Assembly (NCBI RefSeq): GCF_030818955.1
Contig: NZ_JAUTBF010000001.1
Coordinates: 558,001 to 622,000 of the forward strand
Origin: Microbacterium trichothecenolyticum
Lineage (GTDB): Bacteria > Actinomycetota > Actinomycetes > Actinomycetales > Microbacteriaceae
Length of the DNA: 64,000 nucleotides
Direction: 5' to 3'
A program made the translations under genes and the position numbers. The notes under the pieces were generated by a model. It saw only the letters and a program-made list of their open reading frames with translations. It searched no databases and was not told where the DNA came from. Positions 18,064 through 30,020 of this stretch are shown here, piece by piece. The number at the start of each line of letters is the position of its first letter. Positions within the stretch are counted from its first letter, which is position 1.

Positions 18064-19248
18064 ATGCAGGTCTACCTCGATCACGCAGCGACGGCTCCTT
18101 TGCGCGCAGAGGCACGCGACGCCTGGCTGGCCGCACACGACGTGCTCGGTAACCCGTCGTCGATCCACGGTGCCGGGCAGGCGGCACGGCGGCTGCTCGA
18201 AGACGCGCGCGACGAGCTCGCGGCGGTGCTGCACTGCCAGCCCATCGAGATCGTCTTCACCTCCGGTGGCACCGAGTCCGCGAACCTGGCGCTGAAGGGT
18301 CTATGGTGGGCTCGACCCCCGTCGGCAGACGCCGTGGTGCTGCCCGACGGCGAGCATCACGCCACGCTCGACGTCGTCGGCTGGCTCGCCTCCCACGAAC
18401 GGGCGGCGATACGCGCGGTCGGTCTCGACCGGCTGGGCCGCATCGATGCACGACGTTTCGCCGAAGCCCTGCCGGGAGCCGCGCTGGCGACCGCGCTGGT
18501 GGCCAACAACGAGGTGGGGACGCTGCAGAATGCCGGGGCGCTGGCATCCGCGGCAGCCGCGGCCGACGTGCCCCTGCACCTCGACGCCGTGTCGGCACTC
18601 GGCAGCGTCCCGGTCGACTTCGCCGCCTGGCGCGGGGCGGGGGCGGCCGCCGGGGGACTGGTGGCGCTGTCGGTGTCAGCGCACAAGGTCGGTGGACCGG
18701 TGGGCGTGGGGGCGGCCGTCGTCTCGCGCCATGCGCGCCTGACACCTCTCGTACACGGCGGCGGACAGCAGCGGGGTCTGCGCGCGGGCACGCAGGACGT
18801 CGCCGGGGCCGCGGCCTTCGCCGCGGCGGCCACGGTGGCCGAGGCCGAGCGGGTGGAAGAGAGCGCGCGGCTCGCCGTCCTTCGCGAGCGCTTGATCCGC
18901 GGCATCCTCACCACCGTTCCCGGTGCCCGGCTGCTCGGCGACCCGGTCGACCGTCTGCCCGGGAACGTGCACGTGCTGTTCCCGGATGCCGCGGGCGAGA
19001 CGCTGCTGTTCCTGCTCGACATGGCGGGGATCGCGGTGTCGACCGGGTCGGCGTGCCAGGCCGGCGTCGCCGAGCCGTCGCACGTGGTGCTCGCCCTCGG
19101 CCTCGACGACCGCGCGGCGCGGTCGGTGCTGCGTTTCACTCTCGGGCGCACCTCGACCTCGAACGATGTGGATGCCGTGCTCGCGCGCCTTCCCGAGGTG
19201 TATGCCCGGGCTGTGGCATCCGGAGCCCGTTCAGTCGGCGGTTCGTAG
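18064..19248 (+). CDS. cysteine desulfurase (NifS/IscS family)
   Basis: PLP enzyme taking sulfur from cysteine. It has 394 residues. The N-terminus MQVYLDHAATAPLR is typical of the family. FTSGGTESANLAL binds cofactor, SVSAHKVGGPVG carries the Schiff-base Lys208, and STGSACQAG carries the persulfide Cys331. The start ATG at 18064 has GGGAGGG a few bases upstream. It lies 9 nt before mnmA, so its likely job is to supply sulfur for tRNA 2-thiouridine; a separate leaderless promoter for mnmA lies at its very end. It may also serve other sulfur acceptors. Confidence 0.94.
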   Translation: MQVYLDHAATAPLRAEARDAWLAAHDVLGNPSSIHGAGQAARRLLEDARDELAAVLHCQPIEIVFTSGGTESANLALKGLWWARPPSADAVVLPDGEHHATLDVVGWLASHERAAIRAVGLDRLGRIDARRFAEALPGAALATALVANNEVGTLQNAGALASAAAAADVPLHLDAVSALGSVPVDFAAWRGAGAAAGGLVALSVSAHKVGGPVGVGAAVVSRHARLTPLVHGGGQQRGLRAGTQDVAGAAAFAAAATVAEAERVEESARLAVLRERLIRGILTTVPGARLLGDPVDRLPGNVHVLFPDAAGETLLFLLDMAGIAVSTGSACQAGVAEPSHVVLALGLDDRAARSVLRFTLGRTSTSNDVDAVLARLPEVYARAVASGARSVGGS

Positions 19249-19251
19249 ACT
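19246..19251 (+). promoter_or_regulatory. leaderless -10 element for mnmA
   Basis: TAGACT overlaps the last codons of the cysteine desulfurase gene and ends 6 nt before the mnmA ATG. That spacing would put the first transcribed base at or next to the start codon. Confidence 0.7.
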
Positions 19252-19257
19252 GGGAGC

Positions 19258-20355
19258 ATGCGAGTACTGGCGGCGATGAGCGGTGGGGTCGACTCCGCGG
19301 TGGCCGCGGCCCGCGCGGTGGAGGCCGGTCACGACGTGGTCGGGGTGCACCTGGCCTTGTCGCGTGCCGGCGGGACCCTGCGCGCCGGCAGTCGCGGCTG
19401 TTGCACGATCGAAGACGCGATGGACGCCCGACGCGCCGCCGACAAGCTCGGTATGCCGTTTTACGTGTGGGACTTCTCGGAGCGTTTCCGCGACGACGTG
19501 ATCGACGACTTCGTGGCGGAGTACCGCGCGGGTCGCACACCCAACCCGTGCATGCGCTGCAACGAGAAGATCAAGTTCGCCGCCCTGCTCGAGCGGGCGA
19601 TCGAGCTCGGTTTCGACGCGGTGTGCACCGGGCACTACGCCACCCTCGTCGACACGCCCGAGGGGCGCGAGTTGCACCGGGCCTCCGACAATGCGAAGGA
19701 TCAGTCGTACGTGCTCGGCGTGCTGACGGCCGAGCAGCTCGCACACACGTATTTCCCGCTCGGGGCGACGCCGTCGAAGGCGCTCGTGCGCGCGGAGGCT
19801 GCCGAGCGCGGGCTGACCGTCGCGCACAAGCCCGACAGCCACGACATCTGCTTCATCCCCGACGGCGACACGCGCGGGTGGCTGGCCGAACGGGTCGGCG
19901 CCGAGAAGGGCGAGATCCTCGATCGGTCGGGCGCCGTGGTGGGAACGCACGACGGCGCGCACGCGTTCACCGTCGGCCAGCGCCGCGGACTGCAGCTGGG
20001 CGTACCCGCCGCCGACGGCAAGCCGCGCTTCGTGCTCGAGGTGCGCCCGGTGAACAACACCGTCGTCGTGGGCCCGAAAGAGGCACTGGCGTGTGCCGAG
20101 ATCGCGGGGGAGCGCTTCACGTGGGCGGGTCGGGCGCCGTCGGAGACGTCGTTCGCGTGCGACGTGCAGATCCGCGCGCACGCCGACCCCGTGCCGGCGA
20201 TGGCCGTGCTCGAGGGCGGCGTGCTGAGCGTGCGGCCCGAGACGCCGTTCGACGGCGTGGCGCCCGGTCAGACCGCCGTGTTGTACGACGGCACGCGCGT
20301 CATCGGGCAGTTCACGATCGATCGCACGGTGTCGGCGGTGCCCGTCGGGGCGTGA
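19258..20355 (+). CDS. mnmA: tRNA-specific 2-thiouridylase
   Basis: ATP-dependent enzyme placing sulfur on U34 of tRNA-Lys, -Glu and -Gln. It has 365 residues. The PP-loop SGGVDS is at residues 7-12, and [14 protein letters not shown] contains catalytic Cys98. HDICFIPDG contains Cys198, the persulfide-forming partner. The C-terminal beta-barrel region has [12 protein letters not shown]. The ATG lacks a Shine-Dalgarno and sits 6 nt after TAGACT, so it is probably translated from a leaderless mRNA. The neighbouring cysteine desulfurase is its presumed sulfur donor. Confidence 0.96.
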   Translation: MRVLAAMSGGVDSAVAAARAVEAGHDVVGVHLALSRAGGTLRAGSRGCCTIEDAMDARRAADKLGMPFYVWDFSERFRDDVIDDFVAEYRAGRTPNPCMRCNEKIKFAALLERAIELGFDAVCTGHYATLVDTPEGRELHRASDNAKDQSYVLGVLTAEQLAHTYFPLGATPSKALVRAEAAERGLTVAHKPDSHDICFIPDGDTRGWLAERVGAEKGEILDRSGAVVGTHDGAHAFTVGQRRGLQLGVPAADGKPRFVLEVRPVNNTVVVGPKEALACAEIAGERFTWAGRAPSETSFACDVQIRAHADPVPAMAVLEGGVLSVRPETPFDGVAPGQTAVLYDGTRVIGQFTIDRTVSAVPVGA

Positions 20356-20549
20356 ACCGCGGGGCGTGGGTGTCGGGGCGTTCTTCGGAGCCTGGCGCCG
20401 CGCGTTTCTCGGGCTGGTGTGATCACGGGAGGACGAGGGCGGGCGAAGGATGCCGTGGGCGTTCTGGCCCTCCGTTCCTTTCTGACCCTCCGCCCGTCAC
20501 GCCGCGCCCGGGCCGAAGCAAGGCCCGCGTCGATGTCGGAGGCTCTCCC

Positions 20550-23015
<2,466 letters not shown>

Positions 23016-23025
23016 GGGCTGAGCC

Positions 23026-24705
23026 TCACCGGGCGAGCAGCGTGTCGCGCACCTGCCGACGCAGCACCTTCCCGATGAGAGAGCGCGGCAGATCGTCGAC
23101 CACGACGATGCGCTTGGGCACCTTGTACGGGGTCAGGATGCCGCGCGCGAACGCCCGGAGTGCTTCGGCATCGACCTCGCCGCCGCCGGCGGGGACGACG
23201 GCTGCGACGACCTCTTCGCCGGAGTGCTCGCTGGGCAGGCCCACCACCGCGACGTCCGCCACGGACGGGTGCTGACGCAAGACGTTCTCGACCTCGGTCG
23301 GAGCGACGTTGAAACCGCCCGTGATGATGAGTTCCTTGATGCGATCGACGATGCGGACGAAGCCGTCGTCGTCGATCGTGACGATGTCGCCGGTGCGGAA
23401 CCACCCGTCGACGAAGACCTCCTCGGTCTTCTCGGGCTTGCCGTAATAGCCCGAGAACACCTGCGGGCCGCGTACGAGCAGTTCGCCGCGTTCCACGTCG
23501 GTACGAGGATCGTCGGGGTCGACGACGCGGCACTCGGTACCGGGGAGCGGAAGCCCCACCGTACCGGCGACGCGATTGTCGGCGACGGGGTTCGCCATGA
23601 GCACCGGGGAGCACTCGCTCAGACCGTATCCTTCGACGAGGTAGCCACCGGTCGCCTTCTCGAACGGTACGACGAGTTCGTGGGGGAGCGCCATGGCGCC
23701 CGAGATGGCGACGTCGGTGCCGGCCAGCGACACGCCCTTTGCTTCGGCGGCCGCGAGGAGGCGGTCGGCGATCGGCGGAACCAGTGGCAGGAAGGTCGCG
23801 GGGTGCTTCTTCGTCACCGCGAGCACCAGGTCGGGGTCGAACTTGGGGAACAGCACGAGGCGCGCCCCCATCGACATCGCGAACGTCAGGCACAGGGTCA
23901 GCCCGTACGCGTGGAACATGGGCAGCACCGCGTAGACGACGCAGCCCTCGCCTCGCACGATCTGCGGAACCCAGGCACGGGCCTGCGCGGCGTTCGCGAG
24001 CAGGTTGGCGTGCGTGAGCATCGCGCCCTTGGGGGCGCCCGTCGTGCCGCTGGTGTACTGGATGATCGCCAGATCATCGGTCGCGGGGCGGGGGTGCGTC
24101 TCGGGCAGCGGCCCGTGGCGGAGCAGCTCGCGCCACGGTGTGGCATCCCGGGTCTTCGTCGTCAGGGCCGCGCGGGACTGGCGTGCCTTGGCGAGGGGGA
24201 GGCGCAGCGCGAGCCGCGTGAGTCGGGGCATCGCCTCGGTGACGTCGACCGAGACCAGGGTGTTCACGCGCAGATCGGACGGGAACTCCTGCACGGTGGC
24301 GACGACCTTGCTCCACACGATCGCGTGCTTGGCTCCGTGGTCCTCGAACTGCTTGCGCAGCTCTCGCGGTGTGTAGAGCGGGTTGTGCTCGACGACGACG
24401 GCTCCCAGACGCAGCACGGCGTAGAACGCGACGATGTGCTGAGGACAGTTCGGCAGCACGATGGCCACCGGGTCTCCGGCGCGCACGCCGTGCGACGCGA
24501 GGGCGGCGGCCGCGCGCGCGATCTGGTCGGACAGGTCGGCGTAGGTCGTCTCGCGGCCGAAGAACTGCAGGGCCGGGGCGTCGGGGTAGTCGTGGACCGA
24601 GGCGTCGACGATGTCGACGAGTGAACCGCTCTGCGCAGCGAGGTCTTCGGGCACGCCCGGGGCGTAGCTGCGGGTCCAGGGGCGCGGCGGCTCGAAACTC
24701 GTCAC
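23026..24705 (-). CDS. long-chain fatty-acid--CoA ligase (AMP-binding enzyme)
   Basis: Adenylate-forming enzyme activating a carboxylic acid to its CoA ester; a long-chain acid is likely. It has 559 residues. The ATP/AMP motif IQYTSGTTGAPKGAML lies around residue 223, and GYLVEGYGLSECSPVLMANP in the middle. WFRTGDIVTIDDDGFVRIVDR is the hinge, and PRSLIGKVLRRQVR carries the catalytic Lys near the C-terminus. The start is GTG at 24705, with TAGGCT 6 nt upstream, so probably leaderless. It stands alone between ligA and gatC on the opposite strand. The chain-length preference cannot be read from sequence. Confidence 0.92.
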   Translation of the reverse strand: MTSFEPPRPWTRSYAPGVPEDLAAQSGSLVDIVDASVHDYPDAPALQFFGRETTYADLSDQIARAAAALASHGVRAGDPVAIVLPNCPQHIVAFYAVLRLGAVVVEHNPLYTPRELRKQFEDHGAKHAIVWSKVVATVQEFPSDLRVNTLVSVDVTEAMPRLTRLALRLPLAKARQSRAALTTKTRDATPWRELLRHGPLPETHPRPATDDLAIIQYTSGTTGAPKGAMLTHANLLANAAQARAWVPQIVRGEGCVVYAVLPMFHAYGLTLCLTFAMSMGARLVLFPKFDPDLVLAVTKKHPATFLPLVPPIADRLLAAAEAKGVSLAGTDVAISGAMALPHELVVPFEKATGGYLVEGYGLSECSPVLMANPVADNRVAGTVGLPLPGTECRVVDPDDPRTDVERGELLVRGPQVFSGYYGKPEKTEEVFVDGWFRTGDIVTIDDDGFVRIVDRIKELIITGGFNVAPTEVENVLRQHPSVADVAVVGLPSEHSGEEVVAAVVPAGGGEVDAEALRAFARGILTPYKVPKRIVVVDDLPRSLIGKVLRRQVRDTLLAR

Positions 24706-24711
24706 CCGGCC

Positions 24712-24717
24712 AGCCTA
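24712..24717 (-). promoter_or_regulatory. leaderless -10 element for the acyl-CoA ligase gene
   Basis: TAGGCT on the minus strand, ending 6 nt before the GTG at 24705. Confidence 0.55.
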
Positions 24718-24776
24718 CGGGGCTCCTCCGCCCGGCGCGGAAGCGCGCGCGAACGAGACGCGAACGCGACGCGAAC

Positions 24777-24782
24777 TAGACT
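24777..24782 (+). promoter_or_regulatory. leaderless -10 element for gatCAB
   Basis: TAGACT ends 6 nt before the gatC GTG at 24789. There is no Shine-Dalgarno before the GTG. Confidence 0.7.
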
Positions 24783-24788
24783 CGTGGG

Positions 24789-25088
24789 GTGTCTGAAATC
24801 ACTCCCGATCTCGTGCGCCATCTCGGTGTGCTCGCCCGGATCCAGTTGAGCGACGAGGAGATCCAGAGCCTGACCGGTCAGCTGGATGCCATCGTCGACA
24901 ACATCGCGAAGGTGTCCGAGGTGGCGACGCCCGACGTCGTCGCCACGAGCCACCCGATCCCGCTCGAGAACGTCTTCCGTCCCGATGTCGTGCAGCCGCA
25001 GCTCACCCGTGAGCAGGTGCTGCAGAACGCACCCGACCAGGCCGACGGCCGGTTCCGTGTGACCGCGATCCTGGGGGAGGAACAGTGA
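24789..25088 (+). CDS. gatC: Asp-tRNA(Asn)/Glu-tRNA(Gln) amidotransferase subunit C
   Basis: Small stabilising subunit of the GatCAB complex, which converts mischarged Glu-tRNA(Gln) (and Asp-tRNA(Asn) where needed) to the amidated form. It has 99 residues, normal for Gat[22 protein letters not shown] at the N-terminus and [20 protein letters not shown] near the C-terminus, the classic end. The start GTG at 24789 is leaderless-type. The stop overlaps the start of gatA (GTGA), giving a tightly coupled gatC-gatA-gatB operon. Confidence 0.95.
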   Translation: MSEITPDLVRHLGVLARIQLSDEEIQSLTGQLDAIVDNIAKVSEVATPDVVATSHPIPLENVFRPDVVQPQLTREQVLQNAPDQADGRFRVTAILGEEQ

Positions 25089-26606
25089 CCGATCTCACCC
25101 GCCTGAGCGCCGCCGACCTCGCCGCCGCGCTGGCGAAGAACGAGGTGTCCAGCGTCGAGGCGACGCAAGCGCACCTCGACCGTATCGCCGCCGTCGACGG
25201 CGACGTGCACGCGTTCCTGCACGTCAGCGACCACGCACTCGAGGTCGCGGCCGACATCGACCGACGGCGTGCCGACGGCGAGCAGTTGCACGAGCTCGCG
25301 GGTGTCCCGCTGGCCGTGAAGGACGTACTCGTCACGACCGACATGCCCTCCACGAGCGGATCGAGAATCCTCGAGGGGTACATGTCTCCCTACGACGCCA
25401 CCGTCGTCGCGCGCTCGCGCGCCGCGGGCCTGGTGCCGCTCGGGAAGACCAACATGGACGAGTTCGCCATGGGCTCCTCGACGGAGTTCTCCGCCTACGG
25501 TCCCACGCGCAACCCGTGGGACCTCGACCGCATCCCCGGCGGCTCCGGCGGCGGTTCGGCTGCGGCCGTCGCGGCCTTCGAAGCGCCGCTGGCCCTCGGC
25601 TCCGACACGGGTGGTTCCATCCGCCAGCCCGCGCACGTCACCGGCACGGTGGGCGTGAAGCCCACCTACGGCGGTGTGAGTCGCTACGGCGCGATCGCCC
25701 TGGCATCCAGTCTGGATCAGGTCGGTCCTGTGACTCGCACCGTGCTCGACGCGGGTCTGCTGCACGACGTCATCGGCGGCTACGACGCCAACGACTCGAC
25801 CTCGCTCAGCGATGCGTGGCCGTCTTTCGCCGCCGCCGCGCGAGAGGGCGCCACCGGTCAGGTGTTGAAGGGTCTGAAGGTCGGGGTCGTGCGTGAGCTC
25901 GACGGAACGGGGTTCCAGTCCGGCGTCGCCGCGTCCTTCCGCGCGGCCCTCGCAGCCATGGAGGCCCAGGGCGCCGAGATCGTCGAGATCAGCGCGCCGC
26001 ACTTCGAGTACGGCGTCGCCGCGTACTACCTGATCCTCCCCGCCGAGGCATCGAGCAACCTCGCCAAGTTCGACTCGGTGCGCTTCGGTCTTCGCGTGAC
26101 GCCGCAGGGCACACCGACGGTCGAGAACGTCATGGCCGCCACACGCGACGCCGGCTTCGGCCCCGAGGTGAAGCGCCGCATCATCCTCGGCACCTATGCC
26201 CTGTCGGCCGGCTACTACGACGCGTACTACGGCAGCGCGCAGAAGGTCCGCACGCTCATCCAGCAGGACTTCGATGCCGCGTTCGCACAGGTCGACGTCA
26301 TCGCGACGCCCTCGTCGCCGACCACGGCGTTCCGGCTCGGCGAGAAGATCGACGACCCGCTGCAGATGTACCTCAACGACATCACCACGATCCCGGCGAA
26401 CCTCGCCGGTGTCCCGGGCATCTCGATCCCGAGCGGCCTCGCCGAGGAAGATGGGCTGCCCGTCGGCATCCAGTTCCTCGCCCCCCGCGCGCGAAGACGC
26501 TCGTCTGTACCGCGTCGGCGCGGCCCTCGAGGCCCTGCTCGTCGACCAGTGGGGCGGCCCCCTGCTGGACCGCGCCCCCTCTCTCACGAACGGAGCGTCG
26601 CTCTGA
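25085..26606 (+). pseudogene. gatA: amidotransferase subunit A, frameshifted as sequenced
   Basis: Amidase-signature subunit that produces ammonia from glutamine for GatCAB. The catalytic elements are intact: [10 protein letters not shown] with the Lys, [11 protein letters not shown], and [12 protein letters not shown] with the Ser-cisSer pair. The frame is right up to GIQFLAP near residue 470, then breaks at a run of six C at 26481-26486. With five C the text reads on as [20 protein letters not shown] and ends NGASL at a TGA at 26604-26606, whose last base starts gatB (TGATG). As sequenced, the frame instead runs into gatB, producing a false 1011-residue fusion. GatCAB is normally essential in bacteria lacking GlnRS, so a sequencing indel is more likely than loss. 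Confidence 0.9.
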
Positions 26607-28120
26607 TGGCGAAAGACGCACTCATGGACTTCGACGAGGCGCTCGAGCGGTTCGAGCCCGTCCTCGGTTTCGAGGTGCACGTCGAATTGAACACCGCGAC
26701 CAAGATGTTCTCGGCTGCGCCCAACCCTGCCAACGAGGCCAATCACGGAGCCGAGCCCAACACGCTCGTCGCCCCCGTCGACATGGGCCTGCCCGGCGCA
26801 CTCCCGGTCGTCAACGCCGAGGCGATCCGCTCGTCGATCAGCCTGGGCCTGGCCCTCGGCTGCTCGATCGCGCCGTCGAGCCGGTTCGCGCGGAAGAACT
26901 ACTTCTACCCCGACCTGGGCAAGAACTACCAGATCTCGCAGTACGACGAGCCGATCGCGTTCGAAGGCTCGGTCGAGGTCGAGCTCGAGGACGGCACGAT
27001 CGTGACCGTGCCGATCGAGCGCGCCCACATGGAGGAGGATGCCGGCAAGCTCACCCACATGGGCGGTTCGACCGGTCGCATCCAGGGCGCCGAGTACTCG
27101 CTCGTCGACTACAACCGCGCAGGGGTCCCGCTGGTCGAGATCGTGACCAAGCCGATCTTCGGCGCGGAGCACTCGGCTCCGGCGCTGGCGAAGGCCTACG
27201 TCGCGACGATCCGTGACATCGTGCGCGCCCTGGGCATCTCCGAGGCCAAGCTCGAACGCGGCAACCTGCGCTGCGACGCGAACGTCTCGCTGCGCCCCCG
27301 CGGCCAGGAGAAGCTCGGAACCCGCACCGAGACGAAGAACGTCAACTCGATGCGTTCGGTCGAGCGCGCCGTCCGGTACGAGATCCAGCGCCAGGCCGCG
27401 ATCCTCGCCAAGGGCGGCACGATCACGCAGGAGACGCGTCACTGGCACGAGGACACCGGCCGCACCTCGCCGGGCCGTCCGAAGTCGGATGCCGACGACT
27501 ACCGCTACTTCCCCGAGCCCGACCTGCTGCCGGTGGTGCCCGCGCCCGAGCTGATCGAAGAGCTGCGCGCCGCGCTCCCCGAGCCACCCGCCGCCCGTCG
27601 TCGCCGTCTGAAGGCCGAGTGGGGCTTCACCGACCTGGAGTTCCAGGACGTCGCCAACGGCGGCCTGCTCGACGCGGTCGCCGACACGATCGCGGCGGGC
27701 GCGGCGCCGGCCGCTGCCCGCAAGTGGTGGACGGGCGAGATCACCCGCGTCGCCAACGCCCAGGAGCGCGACGCGGAAGACCTCGTGTCGCCGCAGAACG
27801 TCGCCGCCCTGCAGCAGCTCGTCGACGCGGGCACGCTCACCGACAAGCTCGCGCGCCAGGTGCTCGAGGGCGTCATCGCCGGTGAGGGAACCCCGCAAGA
27901 GGTCGTCGACGCGCGCGGTCTCGCGGTCGTCTCGGACGACGGCGCCCTGATCGCCGCCATCGACGAGGCCCTCGCCGCGCAGCCCGACGTGCTCGCGAAG
28001 ATCCGCGACGGCAAGGTGCAGGCCGCCGGCGCCGTCATCGGCGCGGTGATGAAGGCCATGAAGGGCCAGGCCGACGCCGCACGCGTGCGCGAGCTCGTGC
28101 TGGAGCGCGCCGCCCAGTAA
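26606..28120 (+). CDS. gatB: Asp-tRNA(Asn)/Glu-tRNA(Gln) amidotransferase subunit B
   Basis: The tRNA-binding, ATP-using subunit of GatCAB. It has 504 residues from the ATG at 26606, which overlaps the gatA stop. Typical segments are [58 protein letters not shown] and [16 protein letters not shown]. The C-terminal YqeY-like tail ends near [24 protein letters not shown]. The N-terminus is complete only when read from 26606 and not from the upstream fused frame. The operon ends at the terminator 28126-28169. Confidence 0.96.
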   Translation: MAKDALMDFDEALERFEPVLGFEVHVELNTATKMFSAAPNPANEANHGAEPNTLVAPVDMGLPGALPVVNAEAIRSSISLGLALGCSIAPSSRFARKNYFYPDLGKNYQISQYDEPIAFEGSVEVELEDGTIVTVPIERAHMEEDAGKLTHMGGSTGRIQGAEYSLVDYNRAGVPLVEIVTKPIFGAEHSAPALAKAYVATIRDIVRALGISEAKLERGNLRCDANVSLRPRGQEKLGTRTETKNVNSMRSVERAVRYEIQRQAAILAKGGTITQETRHWHEDTGRTSPGRPKSDADDYRYFPEPDLLPVVPAPELIEELRAALPEPPAARRRRLKAEWGFTDLEFQDVANGGLLDAVADTIAAGAAPAAARKWWTGEITRVANAQERDAEDLVSPQNVAALQQLVDAGTLTDKLARQVLEGVIAGEGTPQEVVDARGLAVVSDDGALIAAIDEALAAQPDVLAKIRDGKVQAAGAVIGAVMKAMKGQADAARVRELVLERAAQ

Positions 28121-28125
28121 GACAC

Positions 28126-28169
28126 CGGATGCCACGACCCGCTCTGTGAGCCCGGGGTCGTGGCATCCG
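28126..28169 (+). terminator. terminator of the gatCAB operon
   Basis: A perfect 15-bp stem, CGGATGCCACGACCC against GGGTCGTGGCATCCG, with a 14-nt loop, 5 nt after the gatB stop. Both arms carry the GGATGCC/GGCATCC heptamer. The following 200 nt up to dinB hold nothing I can recognise. Confidence 0.85.
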
Positions 28170-28369
28170 TCGTGTCCGGGGGATTCGTCGGCCGCGTCGT
28201 CTGACCGTTCGCGGAAGGGGCGGCGGGGCCGGTGCGCAAGGTGGGCGATGTGCGCAGGCTCCGTGGGTTTCGCGGGTTCTCGGCTGAGGTTGTGCGCGGC
28301 GCGGAGGTCGTGTGCGGGGCGGCACCGCGACCGGCCTCGATGTCAGAGGTCCGGGGGAGAATGGATGCC

Positions 28370-29626
28370 ATGGGACGAGGCGATGGCACGGGGCGCCTCG
28401 TCTCGCGTGCCGACGCCGACGACACGGGCACCGGCATCCTGCACGTCGACATGGACGCGTTCTTCGCCTCGGTCGCCGTGCTCGACGACCCCTCGCTCGC
28501 GGGGAAGCCGCTGATCATCGGCGGTTCCGAGGGGCGCGGGGTGGTCTCGAGCGCGTCGTACGAGGCGCGGCGGTACGGGGTGAGGTCGGCGATGCCGGTC
28601 GCGATCGCCCTGCGATTGTGCCCGACGGCCATCGTCGTGAATCCGCCCTACCACCGCTACACCGAGATGTCGCGACAGGTCATGGCGATCTTCCACGACG
28701 TGACGCCGCTGGTCGAACCCCTGTCGATCGACGAGGCGTTCCTCGACGTGCGTGGCGCGCGGCGGCTGTGGGGGAGCCCGGGCACCATCGCCCGCGACCT
28801 GCGGGCCCGGGTGAAGGCCGAGACGGGGCTGACCTGCAGCATCGGGGTCGCCGCCACCAAGCACGTCGCCAAGATGGCATCCACCATCTCCAAGCCCGAT
28901 GGGCTGCTCGTCGTCGCCGCGGCCGACACCGAGGCGTTTCTGCGTCCGCGCTCGGTGCGGGCACTGTGGGGCGTCGGGCCCAAGGCTGCCGAGGCGTTGG
29001 AGGGGCGCGGCATCCGTCTGGTCTCCGACATCCTCGATACGCCGCGGCACGCGCTCGACCAGGTGCTCGGCGCCGCGATGGGCGAGCGGATCTGGCATCT
29101 CTCCCGCGGTATCGACGCCCGCGAGGTGCACACGGCACGCACCGAGAAGAGCGTGGGACACGAAGAGACCTTCCACGCCGATATCTCCGACACGCGGACT
29201 CTGCACGTGGAGTTGCGACGGCTGGCCGACCGCGTCGGTGCGCGACTGCGTGCCCAGGACTATGAAGCGTCGACGATCTCGATCAAGGTGCGCTTCTCCG
29301 ATTTCACGACCCTCAGCCGGTCTCGCACCCTGCCCGATCCGACGTCCGTCGGGCAGCGCATCGGCGACGCTGCGATCGAGTTGTTCGACGCGATCGACCG
29401 GCGCATGGCGGTGCGGCTGATCGGCGTGCGGGGTGAAAAACTCAAGCCGGCCGCGATGGCGGCCACGCTGTGGGACGACGACGCGGAGTGGCGCGCCGTC
29501 GAGGACGCCCTCGACGGCGCCACGGCGCGCTTCGGCCGCGGCGCGGTCACGCGCGGCTCGCTCCTCGGCCCGGCGCGCGGCGGGGGAGCCCTCCCCACCA
29601 ACCCGCGACCCTCCTACGACCACTGA
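28370..29626 (+). CDS. dinB: DNA polymerase IV (Y-family)
   Basis: Error-prone translesion polymerase. The chosen ATG gives 418 residues. Catalytic motifs are ILHVDMDAFFASV (first metal-binding Asp), SSASYEARRYGVRSAMP (incoming nucleotide, steric gate region) and LVEPLSIDEAFLDVRG (Asp-Glu). LWGVGPKAAEAL is the HhH thumb, and the little-finger domain ends in VRLIGVRGEKL. The start is uncertain: ATGs at 28340, 28361 and 28370 are all in frame, and a GGGGGAG lies at about 28351. No SOS (LexA) box was recognised upstream. Confidence 0.92.
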   Translation: MGRGDGTGRLVSRADADDTGTGILHVDMDAFFASVAVLDDPSLAGKPLIIGGSEGRGVVSSASYEARRYGVRSAMPVAIALRLCPTAIVVNPPYHRYTEMSRQVMAIFHDVTPLVEPLSIDEAFLDVRGARRLWGSPGTIARDLRARVKAETGLTCSIGVAATKHVAKMASTISKPDGLLVVAAADTEAFLRPRSVRALWGVGPKAAEALEGRGIRLVSDILDTPRHALDQVLGAAMGERIWHLSRGIDAREVHTARTEKSVGHEETFHADISDTRTLHVELRRLADRVGARLRAQDYEASTISIKVRFSDFTTLSRSRTLPDPTSVGQRIGDAAIELFDAIDRRMAVRLIGVRGEKLKPAAMAATLWDDDAEWRAVEDALDGATARFGRGAVTRGSLLGPARGGGALPTNPRPSYDH

Positions 29627-29687
29627 GCAGTCGCGTGGCACGCCCGCTCCCGCAACGCAACACCTGGGATGGAGGCTGACGGGCCGG

Positions 29688-29693
29688 TACGGT
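29688..29693 (+). promoter_or_regulatory. leaderless -10 element for the GerW-like gene
   Basis: TACGGT ends 6 nt before the ATG at 29700. Confidence 0.55.
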
Positions 29694-29699
29694 GAACAC

Positions 29700-30020
29700 A
29701 TGCCCAACATCGCTCTGGAACTCGGCAAGCAGTCCACCAGCTTCGGCGTCACCGCCGCTTACGGCGAGCAGCAGGACGTCGACGGCGTGCGCATCGTGCC
29801 CGTCGCTCTCGTCTGGGCCGGTTACGGCGGCGGATCCGACGAGCAGGGCAACGGCGGTGGCGGGGGCGGCGGGTACACGCTGCCGCTCGGCGCCTACATC
29901 CGCCGTGGCGACGACCTGCGGTTCGACCCGAACCTCGTCTCGCTCCTCGCCGTCGGCATCCCGTTCGTGTGGGTCGCCGGCCGCGCGCTCAGCCGTGTCA
30001 TCCGCGTCCTCAAGAAGTAA
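29700..30020 (+). CDS. GerW/YtfJ-family protein
   Basis: A 106-residue protein with the layout of the spore YtfJ/GerW family. FGVTAAYGEQQDVDGVRIVP comes first, then a Gly-rich loop (a run of Gly after DEQGN), then LPLGAYIRRGDDLRFDPN. The C-terminal hydrophobic segment VSLLAVGIPFVWVAGRAL has a basic end. Such proteins are widespread in non-sporulating actinobacteria, where the role is unknown. The ATG at 29700 is leaderless-type. The frame is open to 29433 but that is a dinB shadow. The next gene overlaps its 3' end. Confidence 0.8.
   Translation: MPNIALELGKQSTSFGVTAAYGEQQDVDGVRIVPVALVWAGYGGGSDEQGNGGGGGGGYTLPLGAYIRRGDDLRFDPNLVSLLAVGIPFVWVAGRALSRVIRVLKK

Noticed and set aside
16261..18234. 657-codon minus-strand frame over glgX
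   Set aside because: Wrong frame relative to all GH13 motifs; only its ATG at 18015 is of interest as the possible true glgX start.
25085..28120. A single 1011-residue GatA-GatB fusion protein
   Set aside because: The GatA C-terminus is present in another frame and the gatB ATG and overlap are intact; a single extra C explains the fusion.
24878..28135. 1085-codon minus-strand frame opposite gatCAB
   Set aside because: Antisense shadow of strongly biased codons; it crosses three conserved genes and has low-complexity composition.
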